Shown here in pieces: positions 1 to 7,320 of a stretch of DNA of 64,000 nt (positions are counted from its first letter, which is position 1; every line of letters starts with the position of its first letter). The position numbers and the translations under genes were made by a program. Source of the stretch: [Eubacterium] eligens ATCC 27750 (GTDB lineage Bacteria > Bacillota > Clostridia > Lachnospirales > Lachnospiraceae); the NCBI RefSeq assembly GCF_000146185.1, contig NC_012778.1, positions 541,501-605,500 on the forward strand, in the 5' to 3' direction. Under the pieces are notes generated by a model. It was not told the origin of the DNA. It was given only the letters and a program-made list of their open reading frames with translations, and ran no database searches.

Positions 1-282
1 AACAAGACTGCGGGTGTATCAGGACCTGCTATTCATCCAATCGCAGTAAGAATGGTTTATCAGGTTGCCAATGCAATTAACCTTCCTATAATCGGAATGG
101 GTGGAATCAGAACAGCAGAGGATGCACTTGAAATGATTATGGTTGGTGCAAGTGCAGTTGCTGTTGGAACAGCGAATTTTAATGATCCATATACAACTAT
201 TAAGGTTATTGATGGAATCAGGGAATATATGGAAAAGAATAATGTAGCAGATATTAAGGAGCTGATTGGTTGTGTCAGATAG
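1..282 (+). CDS. pyrD: Dihydroorotate dehydrogenase, class 1B catalytic subunit (3' end only)
   Basis: Only the last 93 codons are present; the gene begins before the window and is open in frame 1 from the first base. The product oxidises dihydroorotate to orotate in pyrimidine synthesis on an FMN cofactor. The visible part is the end of the TIM barrel: an SGPAIHPIAVRMV strand-helix, then GMGGIRTAEDALEMIMVGA and VGTANF, the phosphate/FMN-binding loops typical of class 1 enzymes. Assignment to class 1B (NAD-linked, partnered with PyrK) is from family resemblance only, because the catalytic Cys region is outside the window. Its 3' end overlaps the next gene, which suggests translational coupling. 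pyrE, the next enzyme of the pathway, lies about 7.5 kb downstream. Confidence 0.9.
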   Translation, partial: NKTAGVSGPAIHPIAVRMVYQVANAINLPIIGMGGIRTAEDALEMIMVGASAVAVGTANFNDPYTTIKVIDGIREYMEKNNVADIKELIGCVR

Positions 283-1471
283 AATACTTTTCTTAAGTAA
301 TGGTTCTATATGCTATGACTCAACAACTTACTTTATTGACTGTATAAGTGAAGAATTAAAAGCTATGGGCTGGGAAGTCATGCATATCAGATTAGATAAA
401 GCCACACAGAAGGATAAGCTGTGTGTGCTGGCTGATGAGTATGACTCTCAGCCTTTTGATTATGTGTTTGATATTAATACAAAGCTGGACGCAGTATGTG
501 ATGATTCAGGAAGATACTGCTTTGACAGACTTGGAAAAGCGGTATGGCATTATATTCTTGACCATCCGTTCTATCATCATGACAGTCTCAAAGTGCCTTT
601 AAAGAACATGAATGTAATATGTCTTGATGAGATGCATAAAAAGTTTATTGATGAAACCTATCCTCATATTAACAGCTGTATTGTTCTTCCGCTTGCTGCA
701 AAGCAGGCAGAGAGCGGTCTGAAGCCATATGATATGCGTGAGAATGACCTGATATTCACAGCGTCTTATACTGACCCTGATATGGTGTATTTTAAGGCAA
801 AGAAGCAGGATAGTGAAAATGTTGTTTTTTTTAATACATTTACACAAATACTGTTTGATAATCCGGAGCTTACGCAGGAGGAAGCCATAAGGAAGATATA
901 TCCGGGTATCAGCGGAACACAGACAGCAGAGAAGCTGCAGCAGAATTTCATGGCTGATGTTTATATTCAGGCGGCAATCAGGCAGGAGATTGTGGTTCAG
1001 CTTATAAGAAATCATGTGCCTGTGAAGCTATATGGACATAACTGGGATACTTTTCTTACGAAGGCAGAGGTTCTTATGAAAGAGGATTTGACATTCATTA
1101 AGGAGCATGTTGAGGACTGTGGCGAGGTGACATATGGCGAGCTTCCGGCTATATATAATAATGCAAGGCTTTCAATTAACCAGCTTCCATGGTTTAAGGC
1201 AGGAATACATGACAGGACGCCGCTTGCACTTATGAATGGCTGTGTGAGTATTACAGATGGAAGTACTTATATGCGCCGGGAGATTCCTATGGATTCAGGA
1301 GTTGAATATTATTCTCTTGATGAGCTGGATAATGTTGGAGAGAAGATTAAAAGCCTTGTGGCTGATGCGGCTTCTATGACGGATAAGGCGGCAAGAGGCG
1401 TTCAGTATGCAGAAGATATGTGGTCGTGGAAGCACTGGGCTGAGGAGTTTGAGGAGGCTGCCAAGGAATAA
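272..1471 (+). CDS. CgeB-like glycosyltransferase
   Basis: A protein of about 399 residues resembling the CgeB/DUF3880 group of GT-B glycosyltransferases. It starts with a strand-like segment (RILFLSNGS), and its C-terminal half has the family signature around LSINQLPWFKAGIHDRTPLALMNGC, followed by a short WSWKHWAEEF tail. Such proteins usually transfer a sugar to surface or spore glycans; the substrate here is unknown. The start is ambiguous. A TTG at 266 lies only four bases after AAGGAG (256-261), whereas GTG at 272 lies ten bases after it, so 272 is preferred. Both starts lie inside the end of pyrD, so the two genes are probably cotranscribed. There is no signal peptide or membrane segment, so the enzyme is probably cytoplasmic. 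Confidence 0.72.
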   Translation: MSDRILFLSNGSICYDSTTYFIDCISEELKAMGWEVMHIRLDKATQKDKLCVLADEYDSQPFDYVFDINTKLDAVCDDSGRYCFDRLGKAVWHYILDHPFYHHDSLKVPLKNMNVICLDEMHKKFIDETYPHINSCIVLPLAAKQAESGLKPYDMRENDLIFTASYTDPDMVYFKAKKQDSENVVFFNTFTQILFDNPELTQEEAIRKIYPGISGTQTAEKLQQNFMADVYIQAAIRQEIVVQLIRNHVPVKLYGHNWDTFLTKAEVLMKEDLTFIKEHVEDCGEVTYGELPAIYNNARLSINQLPWFKAGIHDRTPLALMNGCVSITDGSTYMRREIPMDSGVEYYSLDELDNVGEKIKSLVADAASMTDKAARGVQYAEDMWSWKHWAEEFEEAAKE

Positions 1472-1487
1472 TGAGAAGTGCTGAGGC

Positions 1488-1769
1488 GTGGCGCTTGAGA
1501 CTGTTGGTGATCGCGGCGGTGGTGGCGCTTGAGTCTGCCGCAGAGATAACTATAATGTGGCGATCAGGCTGGCGCGTCCTATAAGATTGTTTTTTATAGA
1601 GGTTTTATAGGCTGTTTTCAGACAGAAAAAGTGTTTTCGGTGCGGAATTACCTATAAGGCTGGCACGAGGAAGCTTTTGATAGGTGGATTGAGAGATAAA
1701 ATGGCTGGTTTAGCCAATAATTTGCTGAAATTGTCCTATAAGAACTTGACTAATGCGACTATCTATAGG
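1488..1769. repeat. Intergenic dyad array A1 (CCTATA / TATAGG), 3 units
   Basis: The 436-base gap between the glycosyltransferase gene and the end of dxs holds three dyads. CCTATA at 1578, 1651 and 1735 is followed 28, 28 and 29 bases later by TATAGG, GATAGG and TATAGG (1606, 1679, 1764). Unit starts are 73 and 84 bases apart. Just upstream, the GC-rich word GTGGCGCTTGAG occurs twice, at 1488 and 1522. No open reading frame or known RNA was recognised. The same dyad word recurs near 62107-62309. Confidence 0.6.
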
Positions 1770-1841
1770 TATCACGTCAAATATGCATGTATTTAATCAT
1801 GCCACAGCCATTATGGAAACTAAAGACAGGGATAAATTCTA

Positions 1842-1889
1842 AAAAGACATGACAGTCATTGATAAAAATGATTGCCATGTCTTTTCGAT
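1842..1889 (-). terminator. Intrinsic terminator of dxs
   Basis: On the minus strand an imperfect stem begins AAAAGACATG and closes with CATGTCTTTT followed by further T residues, 20-60 bases after the dxs stop. The stem is nearly symmetrical, so it could also end transcripts arriving from the pyrD side. Confidence 0.7.
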
Positions 1890-1907
1890 TATAATGAAAC
1901 AATATAG

Positions 1908-3662
1908 TTATAATGTTGCTGCGATATCTTCTGCAATCTGTTCAGGAGTAAGATGGTTGTCCTTTAATACTTCTGCGACATCGTATCTGTCGATAAATTC
2001 TTTCTTAATACCGAAGTTTAATACCTTCATATCAGAAGAACCATAGAATGCTGCAATCTTAGCTCCGAAGCCGCCTTCAAGATAGCCGTCCTCAAGAGTT
2101 GCAACTACTGCGTGGTCTTTCTTTAATTCATTAAGAGTGTCTGCGTCAATACCTGAGATATAGTAAGGATTGATAACAGTTGCGTCAATTCCGTGTGAAG
2201 CCTTAAGAATATCAGCGGCTTTAACAGCATTTTCATAGAAAGTTCCAAGCCCGAGGATAGCAACTTTGCTTCCTTTCTTAGTAATCTCATAGGTGTCCAG
2301 CTTGCCAAAATCTTTAGTTACAGGTGTGCCTGTGGATACCATTCTGCCGCCCGGAACTTTAATAGCAACAGGATACTCATTCTGAGTTAAAGACCAGTCA
2401 AGCATAGCAATATAATCTTCCTTAGTGACAGGTGCAAGATATATAAGTCCCGGAATGCTGTTGAGCATAGGGATATCCTGAAGTCCGAGATGTGTAACAT
2501 CATTCATCCCGTACACAGAACCTGCAAATACTGCAAATGTTACAGCATTGCCGTTAATACATACATCCTGAGTAATCTGGTCATAGGCTCTCTGTATAAA
2601 TGAGCTGTAAACGCCAAATACAGGCTTTCCGCCGTTAGCAGCGATACCGGAAGCTAATGCAACAGCAGTTTCCTCTGCGATACCAACATCAACAAACTGT
2701 TTTCCTGCTTTAGCTCTCATGTCAGCAGTAAATCCCATAACAGTAGGAGTTCCGGCTGTGATTGCAACAACACTCTTATCCTCGTCCATCTTCTTTAACA
2801 GATATTCTAAAGAAGCGTCAGAGAAATCAGGCTCTTCGTCCTTGAAAAGAGATTCACCGGTTGCGATATCAAAAGGCATATGCCAGTGCCATTTTTCTTT
2901 GTTCTGTTCAGCAGGTGCATAACCCTTGCCTTTAAGCGTATTAATGTGGACAACAACAGCTTTTTTAGTGTCTTTAACCTTTTCAAATGCTTCAATTAAA
3001 GAAGCAATATCATTACCCTTATCAACATAGATGTAATCAAGGTTCATTGCCTTAAAAAGATTACATTCAGCCTGTCCGTTTGTTTCACGAAGAAGCTTTA
3101 AGTTGGCATAAAGACCACCGTGATTCTCAGCAATAGACATGTCGTTATCGTTAGCAACGATAATCATGTTGCTATTTAATTCAGAAGCAAAATCAAGACC
3201 TTCCAAAGCCTCACCGCCGCTTAAAGAACCATCACCTATAACAGCAATTACATTGCCGTCTTCACCGTTTAAATCTCTTGCTTTGGCAAGACCGCAGGCA
3301 AGACTTATAGAAGTTGAAGTATGACCTACAGTAAAGAAATCATGTTCGCTTTCGTTCGGATTAGTGTATCCTGACACATCATCATAATGCTCCTCATAAA
3401 GATATGCGTCTTTTCTTCCAGTGAGCATCTTGTGTGGATAACACTGGTGTGATACATCAAATACGATTTTATCTTTAGGCGAATCAAATACATAATGCAT
3501 GGCAATGATTGCTTCTACCATACCGAAGTTAGGACCAAAATGTCCACCGTGTCTGCTGGCTCTTGTAAGAAGGGCGTGACGCATTTCCTCTGCAAGGACA
3601 TTAAGCTGCATGATGTTTAATTTCTTCACATCAGCAGGACTGTTAATATTCTCAATATACAT
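1908..3662 (-). CDS. dxs: 1-deoxy-D-xylulose-5-phosphate synthase
   Basis: This cytoplasmic thiamine-diphosphate enzyme condenses pyruvate with glyceraldehyde 3-phosphate, the first step of the MEP isoprenoid pathway and a source of precursor for thiamine and pyridoxal. The 584-residue product has the transketolase-like order. HGGHFGPNFGMVE and DVSHQCYPHKMLTGR lie near the N-terminus, then GHTSTSIS. The TPP motif runs from GDGSLSGGEALEG to VANDND. Next come the pyrimidine-binding domain (DVGIAEETAVALASG, FAVFAGSVYGMNDVTH) and the transketolase C-domain (GLGTFYENAV, VATLEDGYLEGGFG). It is about 35 residues shorter than the usual 620-residue Dxs, as in other clostridial short forms. It is transcribed alone, opposite to its neighbours, from a promoter containing a palindrome. 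Confidence 0.9.
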   Translation of the reverse strand: MYIENINSPADVKKLNIMQLNVLAEEMRHALLTRASRHGGHFGPNFGMVEAIIAMHYVFDSPKDKIVFDVSHQCYPHKMLTGRKDAYLYEEHYDDVSGYTNPNESEHDFFTVGHTSTSISLACGLAKARDLNGEDGNVIAVIGDGSLSGGEALEGLDFASELNSNMIIVANDNDMSIAENHGGLYANLKLLRETNGQAECNLFKAMNLDYIYVDKGNDIASLIEAFEKVKDTKKAVVVHINTLKGKGYAPAEQNKEKWHWHMPFDIATGESLFKDEEPDFSDASLEYLLKKMDEDKSVVAITAGTPTVMGFTADMRAKAGKQFVDVGIAEETAVALASGIAANGGKPVFGVYSSFIQRAYDQITQDVCINGNAVTFAVFAGSVYGMNDVTHLGLQDIPMLNSIPGLIYLAPVTKEDYIAMLDWSLTQNEYPVAIKVPGGRMVSTGTPVTKDFGKLDTYEITKKGSKVAILGLGTFYENAVKAADILKASHGIDATVINPYYISGIDADTLNELKKDHAVVATLEDGYLEGGFGAKIAAFYGSSDMKVLNFGIKKEFIDRYDVAEVLKDNHLTPEQIAEDIAATL

Positions 3663-3704
3663 GTTTTCTGATACTCCTTATCTTAGATTTTAATACATTT
3701 TATA

Positions 3705-3734
3705 TAATAACACCTAAAGTCAGGTTTAGGTCAA
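3705..3734 (-). promoter_or_regulatory. dxs promoter with internal palindrome
   Basis: On the minus strand TTGACC (3734-3729) is followed after about 18 bases by an AT-rich -10 region (TTATTA, 3710-3705). The spacer is largely the perfect inverted repeat ACCTAAA-N6-TTTAGGT (plus-strand 3712-3731). An inverted repeat placed this way is what a repressor operator would look like. The promoter call is moderate because the -10 element is not consensus. Confidence 0.45.
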
Positions 3735-3746
3735 GAGAAATTCGTA

Positions 3747-3865
3747 TTATATCTGCAAATGGCTGGATAGACATGAATAAAGGTAGTCAGCCTGTGGTAT
3801 AAGCCATCCTGCCAGAACGGAATAGAAACCCCCATGAGAAGGTAGCTCGTGGGGGTTTCGTGCAT
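3747..3865 (+). ncRNA. Possible small structured RNA ending in a strong terminator
   Basis: Between the divergent dxs promoter and the nuclease island there is a -10-like TATTAT (about 3747) and then about 70 bases with competing pairings (GGCTG near 3761 with CAGCC near 3788; ATGGCT near 3759 with AGCCAT near 3801). A strong hairpin follows, with GAAACCCCCA (3825-3834) pairing with TGGGGGTTTC (3850-3859). There is no open reading frame. It does not match any RNA family I can recall, and the U-tract after the hairpin is poor. It could be an unattached terminator rather than an RNA gene. Confidence 0.3.
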
Positions 3866-3997
3866 AACTTGAATATAGTTATCTATCCAATGGCCTTATA
3901 TCATGCGATATTGGATATTACAAGTGTATTCTTTTTAATTCAATTATTACAAAATTATTAGATAATAATATAAGAACATATAAAAATGAAAAACAAT

Positions 3998-4050
3998 CGG
4001 ATTGAAACTTAAAAATCTGCCGGATTGAAAATGCAAAATCAATCGGATTG
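3998..4050 (+). repeat. Short direct repeat, CGGATTG x3, 23-base period
   Basis: CGGATTG begins at 3998, 4021 and 4044, giving spacings of exactly 23 and 23 bases. Two of the copies are preceded by CAAT, making the palindrome CAATCGGATTG. The set lies 35-85 bases upstream of the -35 of the riboswitch promoter, so binding sites for an activator or repressor are possible. The word resembles the CGGATTGGAC part of the arrays near 58100 and 61840. Confidence 0.45.
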
Positions 4051-4084
4051 GGTTATGATATTTTACTAATCACTATTTGAATAG

Positions 4085-4113
4085 TTGAAATCCCTTGGGA
4101 TCCATGATAACAT
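4085..4113 (+). promoter_or_regulatory. Promoter of the nuclease/immunity island
   Basis: TTGAAA (4085-4090) and TAACAT (4108-4113) are separated by 17 bases. They lie about 25 bases upstream of the riboswitch aptamer, as expected for a leader RNA that starts near 4120. Confidence 0.5.
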
Positions 4114-4127
4114 AATAAACGAGTAGT

Positions 4128-4225
4128 TTTCAAAACAAAAGAGGGGTAAACCTGCAGAAATGCAGGGACACAAAGCTACAAGTCTAAGTTGATTCAGTAG
4201 TCTGGGGAGTATTGGATATATTGAA
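4128..4225 (+). promoter_or_regulatory. GEMM-I (cyclic di-GMP class I type) riboswitch aptamer
   Basis: The core is GGTAAACC (4145-4152). It overlaps a hairpin of CCTGCA, a GAAA tetraloop and TGCAGG (4151-4166), followed by GGGACACAAAGC, the conserved joining strand of the family (usual form GGGACGCAAAGC). A second helix pairs CTAC (4176-4179) with GTAG (4197-4200), followed by TCTGGG and AGTATTGG, matching the usual 3' strand. The order, spacing and tetraloop fit the c-di-GMP-I/GEMM family well; the G-to-A change in the joining strand and the weak outer stem are departures. Whether the ligand is c-di-GMP or cyclic GMP-AMP cannot be told here. A terminator follows, so control is probably at transcription elongation of the genes from 4313. 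Confidence 0.8.
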
Positions 4226-4244
4226 GATATAAGATGGTTGAGTT

Positions 4245-4289
4245 GCAGATGATGTCATGGAATGTGATGTTGTCTGCTTTTTTGTTTTT
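4245..4289 (+). terminator. Riboswitch expression-platform terminator
   Basis: A 13-pair stem with several G-U pairs is formed by GCAGATGATGTCA (4245-4257) and TGATGTTGTCTGC (4265-4277). A T-rich tail follows directly (six T, G, five T). It sits between the aptamer and the first start codon at 4313, so it is likely the on/off element of the switch. Confidence 0.75.
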
Positions 4290-4312
4290 GAAGGGAAGTG
4301 AGGGAATAATTT

Positions 4313-5104
4313 ATGAATGAACAAGTTAAAAATGCATATGAGAAGATTAAAATGCTGTGTGAAAAATTAGATAATGCTGATTATTCAGAGTTTTCTAATG
4401 CTGCCACAATGGAAGAATTGGATTTATGGCAAAAGGAGAATGGGGTTGTATTACCTGAAAATTATAAAGAATGGCTTCTTTTAAGCAAATATAGTTATAT
4501 TGCAGGAGGAGTATTGGAATTATTTATGCCATCAAAGAATGGATATTATGGTCAGCTTGTTCCAGAGGAATTTATAGTAGTAGGAAATGTAATTGGAGAT
4601 GGGGAGAGATTGTGCTTCGATGTAAATATGGGTGAATTTGTCCGTTACGACCATGGCTATATCAGGGAAGTGGGTGACTTTACTAATATACTGAACTGGG
4701 CAATAGAATATTTGAAAATAATGTTAGAAGCTGTAAATGATAAAATTCGTTTTGTTTCTAGAAATGATTTGTTAAGAAGAAAAGCGATTCAGGGATTTTG
4801 GATTCATGAGCGTGAATTATTAAATAATGGGCGTTGTACAAGACAGTGGAATGGGGACGAAATAGAAGCTATATATAATATAAATTTAGACACTGGCAAT
4901 AAAAGAATTTATGCCGGAAAACCTGTTCAATATAAAAATGGAGAAAAACTGACAGATGAGAATGGAACACCTGTAAGATATGAAGGGCATCATATGATGA
5001 GTTATCAGGAACACCCAGAGTATATAGGAGAGTGGAAAAATATACAGGCATTGACACCAGAGGAACATATATTGGGTGCGCATGGACAAGGAAAGAGAGG
5101 ATAA
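4313..5104 (+). CDS. SUKH (SMI1/KNR4) domain fused to a GHH-type nuclease domain
   Basis: A 263-residue protein in two parts. Residues about 20-145 look like a SUKH domain (LPENYKEWLLLSKYSYI, then VGNVIGDGERLCFD and GEFVRYDHG), a fold used mostly by immunity proteins of polymorphic toxin systems. The C-terminal 90 residues end in VRYEGHHMMSYQEHPEY, then NIQALTPEEHILGAHG. This is the GHH (residues 225-227) plus downstream EH/AHG pattern of HNH/endonuclease-VII-like toxin domains, so DNA or RNA cleavage is the expected activity. No secretion signal or delivery domain is present. The start has AGGGA about eight bases upstream. The gene is the first downstream of the riboswitch and lies five bases before a second SUKH gene. 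A nuclease on the same chain as an immunity-type domain is unusual. Confidence 0.75.
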   Translation: MNEQVKNAYEKIKMLCEKLDNADYSEFSNAATMEELDLWQKENGVVLPENYKEWLLLSKYSYIAGGVLELFMPSKNGYYGQLVPEEFIVVGNVIGDGERLCFDVNMGEFVRYDHGYIREVGDFTNILNWAIEYLKIMLEAVNDKIRFVSRNDLLRRKAIQGFWIHERELLNNGRCTRQWNGDEIEAIYNINLDTGNKRIYAGKPVQYKNGEKLTDENGTPVRYEGHHMMSYQEHPEYIGEWKNIQALTPEEHILGAHGQGKRG

Positions 5105-5109
5105 TAAAT

Positions 5110-5640
5110 ATGTATACAAAGATAGAGATACCAGAAAATAACAGTTTAAAGAGTAAGATTGAAGAATTATATGAGTGGTGTGACAAGCGGGACAATGATG
5201 ATGAACTTGGAAAAACATATTTTAATGAACCAATAGATGAAGATAAATTAAATAAATGGGAGGAGGCAAATGGCGTAAAGATTCCAGAGACATATAAGGA
5301 ATGGCTCAGATTTACAGAAAAATGTCTGATTGATGGAACGAGTGCGATGTTTTGGGGAACAGATGATTTTCATCATAATTTTATGCCAGATAATCTGACG
5401 GTTATAGGAGAAATGTCAGGAGATGGAGAAGTAGTATGCTTCTCCAATGATAATGGCGAATTCATGGGATATTATGAAGGAGATATTACATATAGAACAA
5501 ATGATTTTTCTCAGGTTATTGATCAAATATTTGAGAGAAATAGCGCTTGGGGTGGATTGTCTAAGGAAGATATAGAATTGTTTATGGAATTTTGTGAAAG
5601 AAATAAAAGGGAAAAAGCAGAAATGGAACACGATGATTAA
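5110..5640 (+). CDS. SUKH (SMI1/KNR4) family protein, probable immunity protein
   Basis: The product is 176 residues starting at ATG 5110, with GAGAGG about nine bases upstream; in-frame codons before it overlap the previous gene and are not used here. It is a single SUKH domain: WEEANGVKIPETYKEWL, then NLTVIGEMSGDGEVVCF and NGEFMGYYEGD. These segments align with the N-terminal domain of the preceding fusion, so the two are paralogous. In polymorphic toxin loci a SUKH protein beside a nuclease gene normally binds and neutralises that nuclease. That role is inferred from position. It is presumably cotranscribed under the same riboswitch. Confidence 0.75.
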   Translation: MYTKIEIPENNSLKSKIEELYEWCDKRDNDDELGKTYFNEPIDEDKLNKWEEANGVKIPETYKEWLRFTEKCLIDGTSAMFWGTDDFHHNFMPDNLTVIGEMSGDGEVVCFSNDNGEFMGYYEGDITYRTNDFSQVIDQIFERNSAWGGLSKEDIELFMEFCERNKREKAEMEHDD

Positions 5641-5674
5641 CATATCATGGGTTCGGTATAAAGAGAAAAAATGT

Positions 5675-5742
5675 ATGACAGCAATAATAGCTGCTTCATT
5701 AGCTGTAGCGTTGATATGGCATTAATTATTAATGTGCTTTAA
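5675..5742 (+). pseudogene. Remnant of the small membrane protein gene (internal deletion)
   Basis: The 5' part (ATG ACA GCA ATA ATA GCT...) matches the first codons of the intact gene at 6315. After about 16 codons it runs directly into TTAATTATTAATGTGCTTTAA, which matches the last seven codons of that gene. About 240 bases of the middle are therefore missing. It is the upstream member of the older copy of a duplicated gene pair. Confidence 0.7.
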
Positions 5743-5764
5743 TAAAGAGATGCGGGGTAAAATT

Positions 5765-6270
5765 ATGAATTATATATATGACTATATTTCAGAAGAAAGA
5801 AAAAAAGAAATAGCATATATGAATATTGTTGATACATATAATCGTACGGGATATTTAGACATTCCAGGGGATAAGGTTGTCAAAAGCAAAGATGAATATT
5901 TTTTATTTTGGTATAATTCACCGGATACACTTTGTCTCAGGCAGTAGATAGAAGAAACAGGCTCGTCTAGTATTGGAAAAAAAAGATATATGCTAATATA
6001 TGGTGATAAATATATGGATATCGAGATACCTAATGAAAACTGGAAGGAAAAAGTGGAATTTCCAGATGATGCTCATCCGGAAAACTTTAACATGAATACA
6101 GATAAATTAAAAATATACAATACAATTGATATGAGTTTTTTAAGAGATTGTGAATACAAAATTGATATATGTAAGATGCTTTCAGAATACATACATGGAG
6201 ATGCTTTATGGTTTAAGATTAAAAAAATAAAATTTTTATTGATGATGAAATTATAGTGGAGGAATTCTGA
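5765..6270 (+). pseudogene. Broken copy of the hypothetical gene at 6652 (nonsense plus frameshift)
   Basis: Conceptual translation follows the 166-residue protein encoded at 6652-7152 along its whole length. Two lesions are visible. A TAG at 5945-5947 replaces the CAG codon of the intact copy (within CLRQQIEE). One base is missing in the run of A residues near 6223-6230, which shifts the frame over the last 16 codons. Otherwise the copies differ by scattered substitutions, for example YNSPDT for HNLEDT. The intact ATG and ribosome site (GCGGGG-like) remain, so a 60-residue N-terminal fragment could still be made. Confidence 0.85.
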
Positions 6271-6314
6271 TTGAAGTATATAATTAATTTTATGAGTGTA
6301 AAAAGGGGAAATAT

Positions 6315-6626
6315 ATGGCAGCAATAATAGCAGTTGCATTAATTGTAGCATGGTTATTTATAGGAAATTATCTTCCAAAGATAATAAGGTATATTATAAG
6401 CGCTATATTAGATGTTGTTGCAATAGTGCTATTTATAATGACACCAATGAGCCTTATTATAAGAATAATAATTATAGTTCTATTGGCTTTTATGGCAATC
6501 ATATGGCTGGCAAAGTTTAACAGATTTAATGGTAATAAAAAGATAGAATGGGAACAATCAAGGGTAGACGGTATCATGTTTACAGTGGGGGTAATAATAA
6601 TTACATTAATTATTGATTTGTTTTAA
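6315..6626 (+). CDS. Small hydrophobic membrane protein, function unknown
   Basis: The 103-residue product consists mostly of hydrophobic segments: residues about 2-18, 24-45 and 46-66, and a final one near 88-102. A short basic stretch (KFNRFNGNKKIEW) lies between the last two. Three or four membrane spans are likely. AGGGG lies a few bases before the ATG. It is followed 26 bases later by the hypothetical gene at 6652, and this pair is the intact copy of the duplication whose older copy is the remnant at 5675 plus the pseudogene at 5765. Position downstream of a nuclease/immunity pair suggests an accessory role in that island, but nothing in the sequence shows it. Confidence 0.6.
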   Translation: MAAIIAVALIVAWLFIGNYLPKIIRYIISAILDVVAIVLFIMTPMSLIIRIIIIVLLAFMAIIWLAKFNRFNGNKKIEWEQSRVDGIMFTVGVIIITLIIDLF

Positions 6627-6651
6627 TAGAAATAAAAAACGAGGTAAAATT

Positions 6652-7152
6652 ATGGATTATATATATGATTATATTTCAGAAGAAAGAAAAAAAGAAATAG
6701 CAGATATGAATATTGTTGATACATATAATCGTACGGGATATTTAGACATTCCAGGGGATAAGGTTGTCAAAAGCAAAGATGAATATTTTTTATTCTGGCA
6801 TAATTTAGAGGATACACTTTGCCTCAGGCAGCAGATAGAAGAAACAGGCTCGTCTAGTATTGGAAAAAAAAGATATATGCTCATATATGGTGATAAATAT
6901 ATGAATATAGACATACCTGATGAAAATTGGATGGAAAAGGATGAATATCCCAATAATGATCCAACGTTTAATATAAATACAGAGAAGATGAAGCAATATA
7001 ATACAATAGACTTAAGTTTTTTAAAGAATTGTGATTATAAAACTGATATATGTAAGATGCTTTCAGAATACATACATGGGGATGCTATATGGTTTAAGAT
7101 TATGAAAAATAGGATTTTTATAGATGATGAGATGATAGTGGAAGAATTTTGA
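6652..7152 (+). CDS. Hypothetical protein of the nuclease/immunity island
   Basis: The product is 166 residues from ATG 6652, preceded by GAGG at 6641; an upstream in-frame ATG at 6613 lies in the end of the previous gene and is less likely. The protein is acidic and rich in Tyr, Asp and Lys, with no signal peptide or membrane segment (MDYIYDYISEERKKEI at the start, GYLDIPGDKVV, then KRYMLIYGDKYMNIDIPDE). I do not recognise the family. A decayed second copy lies just upstream, so the gene has been duplicated locally, which is common for immunity genes. Calling it an immunity protein would be guesswork from location. Confidence 0.6.
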   Translation: MDYIYDYISEERKKEIADMNIVDTYNRTGYLDIPGDKVVKSKDEYFLFWHNLEDTLCLRQQIEETGSSSIGKKRYMLIYGDKYMNIDIPDENWMEKDEYPNNDPTFNINTEKMKQYNTIDLSFLKNCDYKTDICKMLSEYIHGDAIWFKIMKNRIFIDDEMIVEEF

Positions 7153-7320
7153 GCTTTATTAATTGAGAATTAAAAGAAAATGAAATAAGAGAATATAGGC
7201 TGGAATATCTCATATGTGATTAGAAATATAAAAATCGTGTTTTTAAGTTTGAAGGTGTAACTTTTGTTTTCCAAACGATTGGGGAGAGATATACATAAAG
7301 TTTTGATAAAAAGAGAGAAA

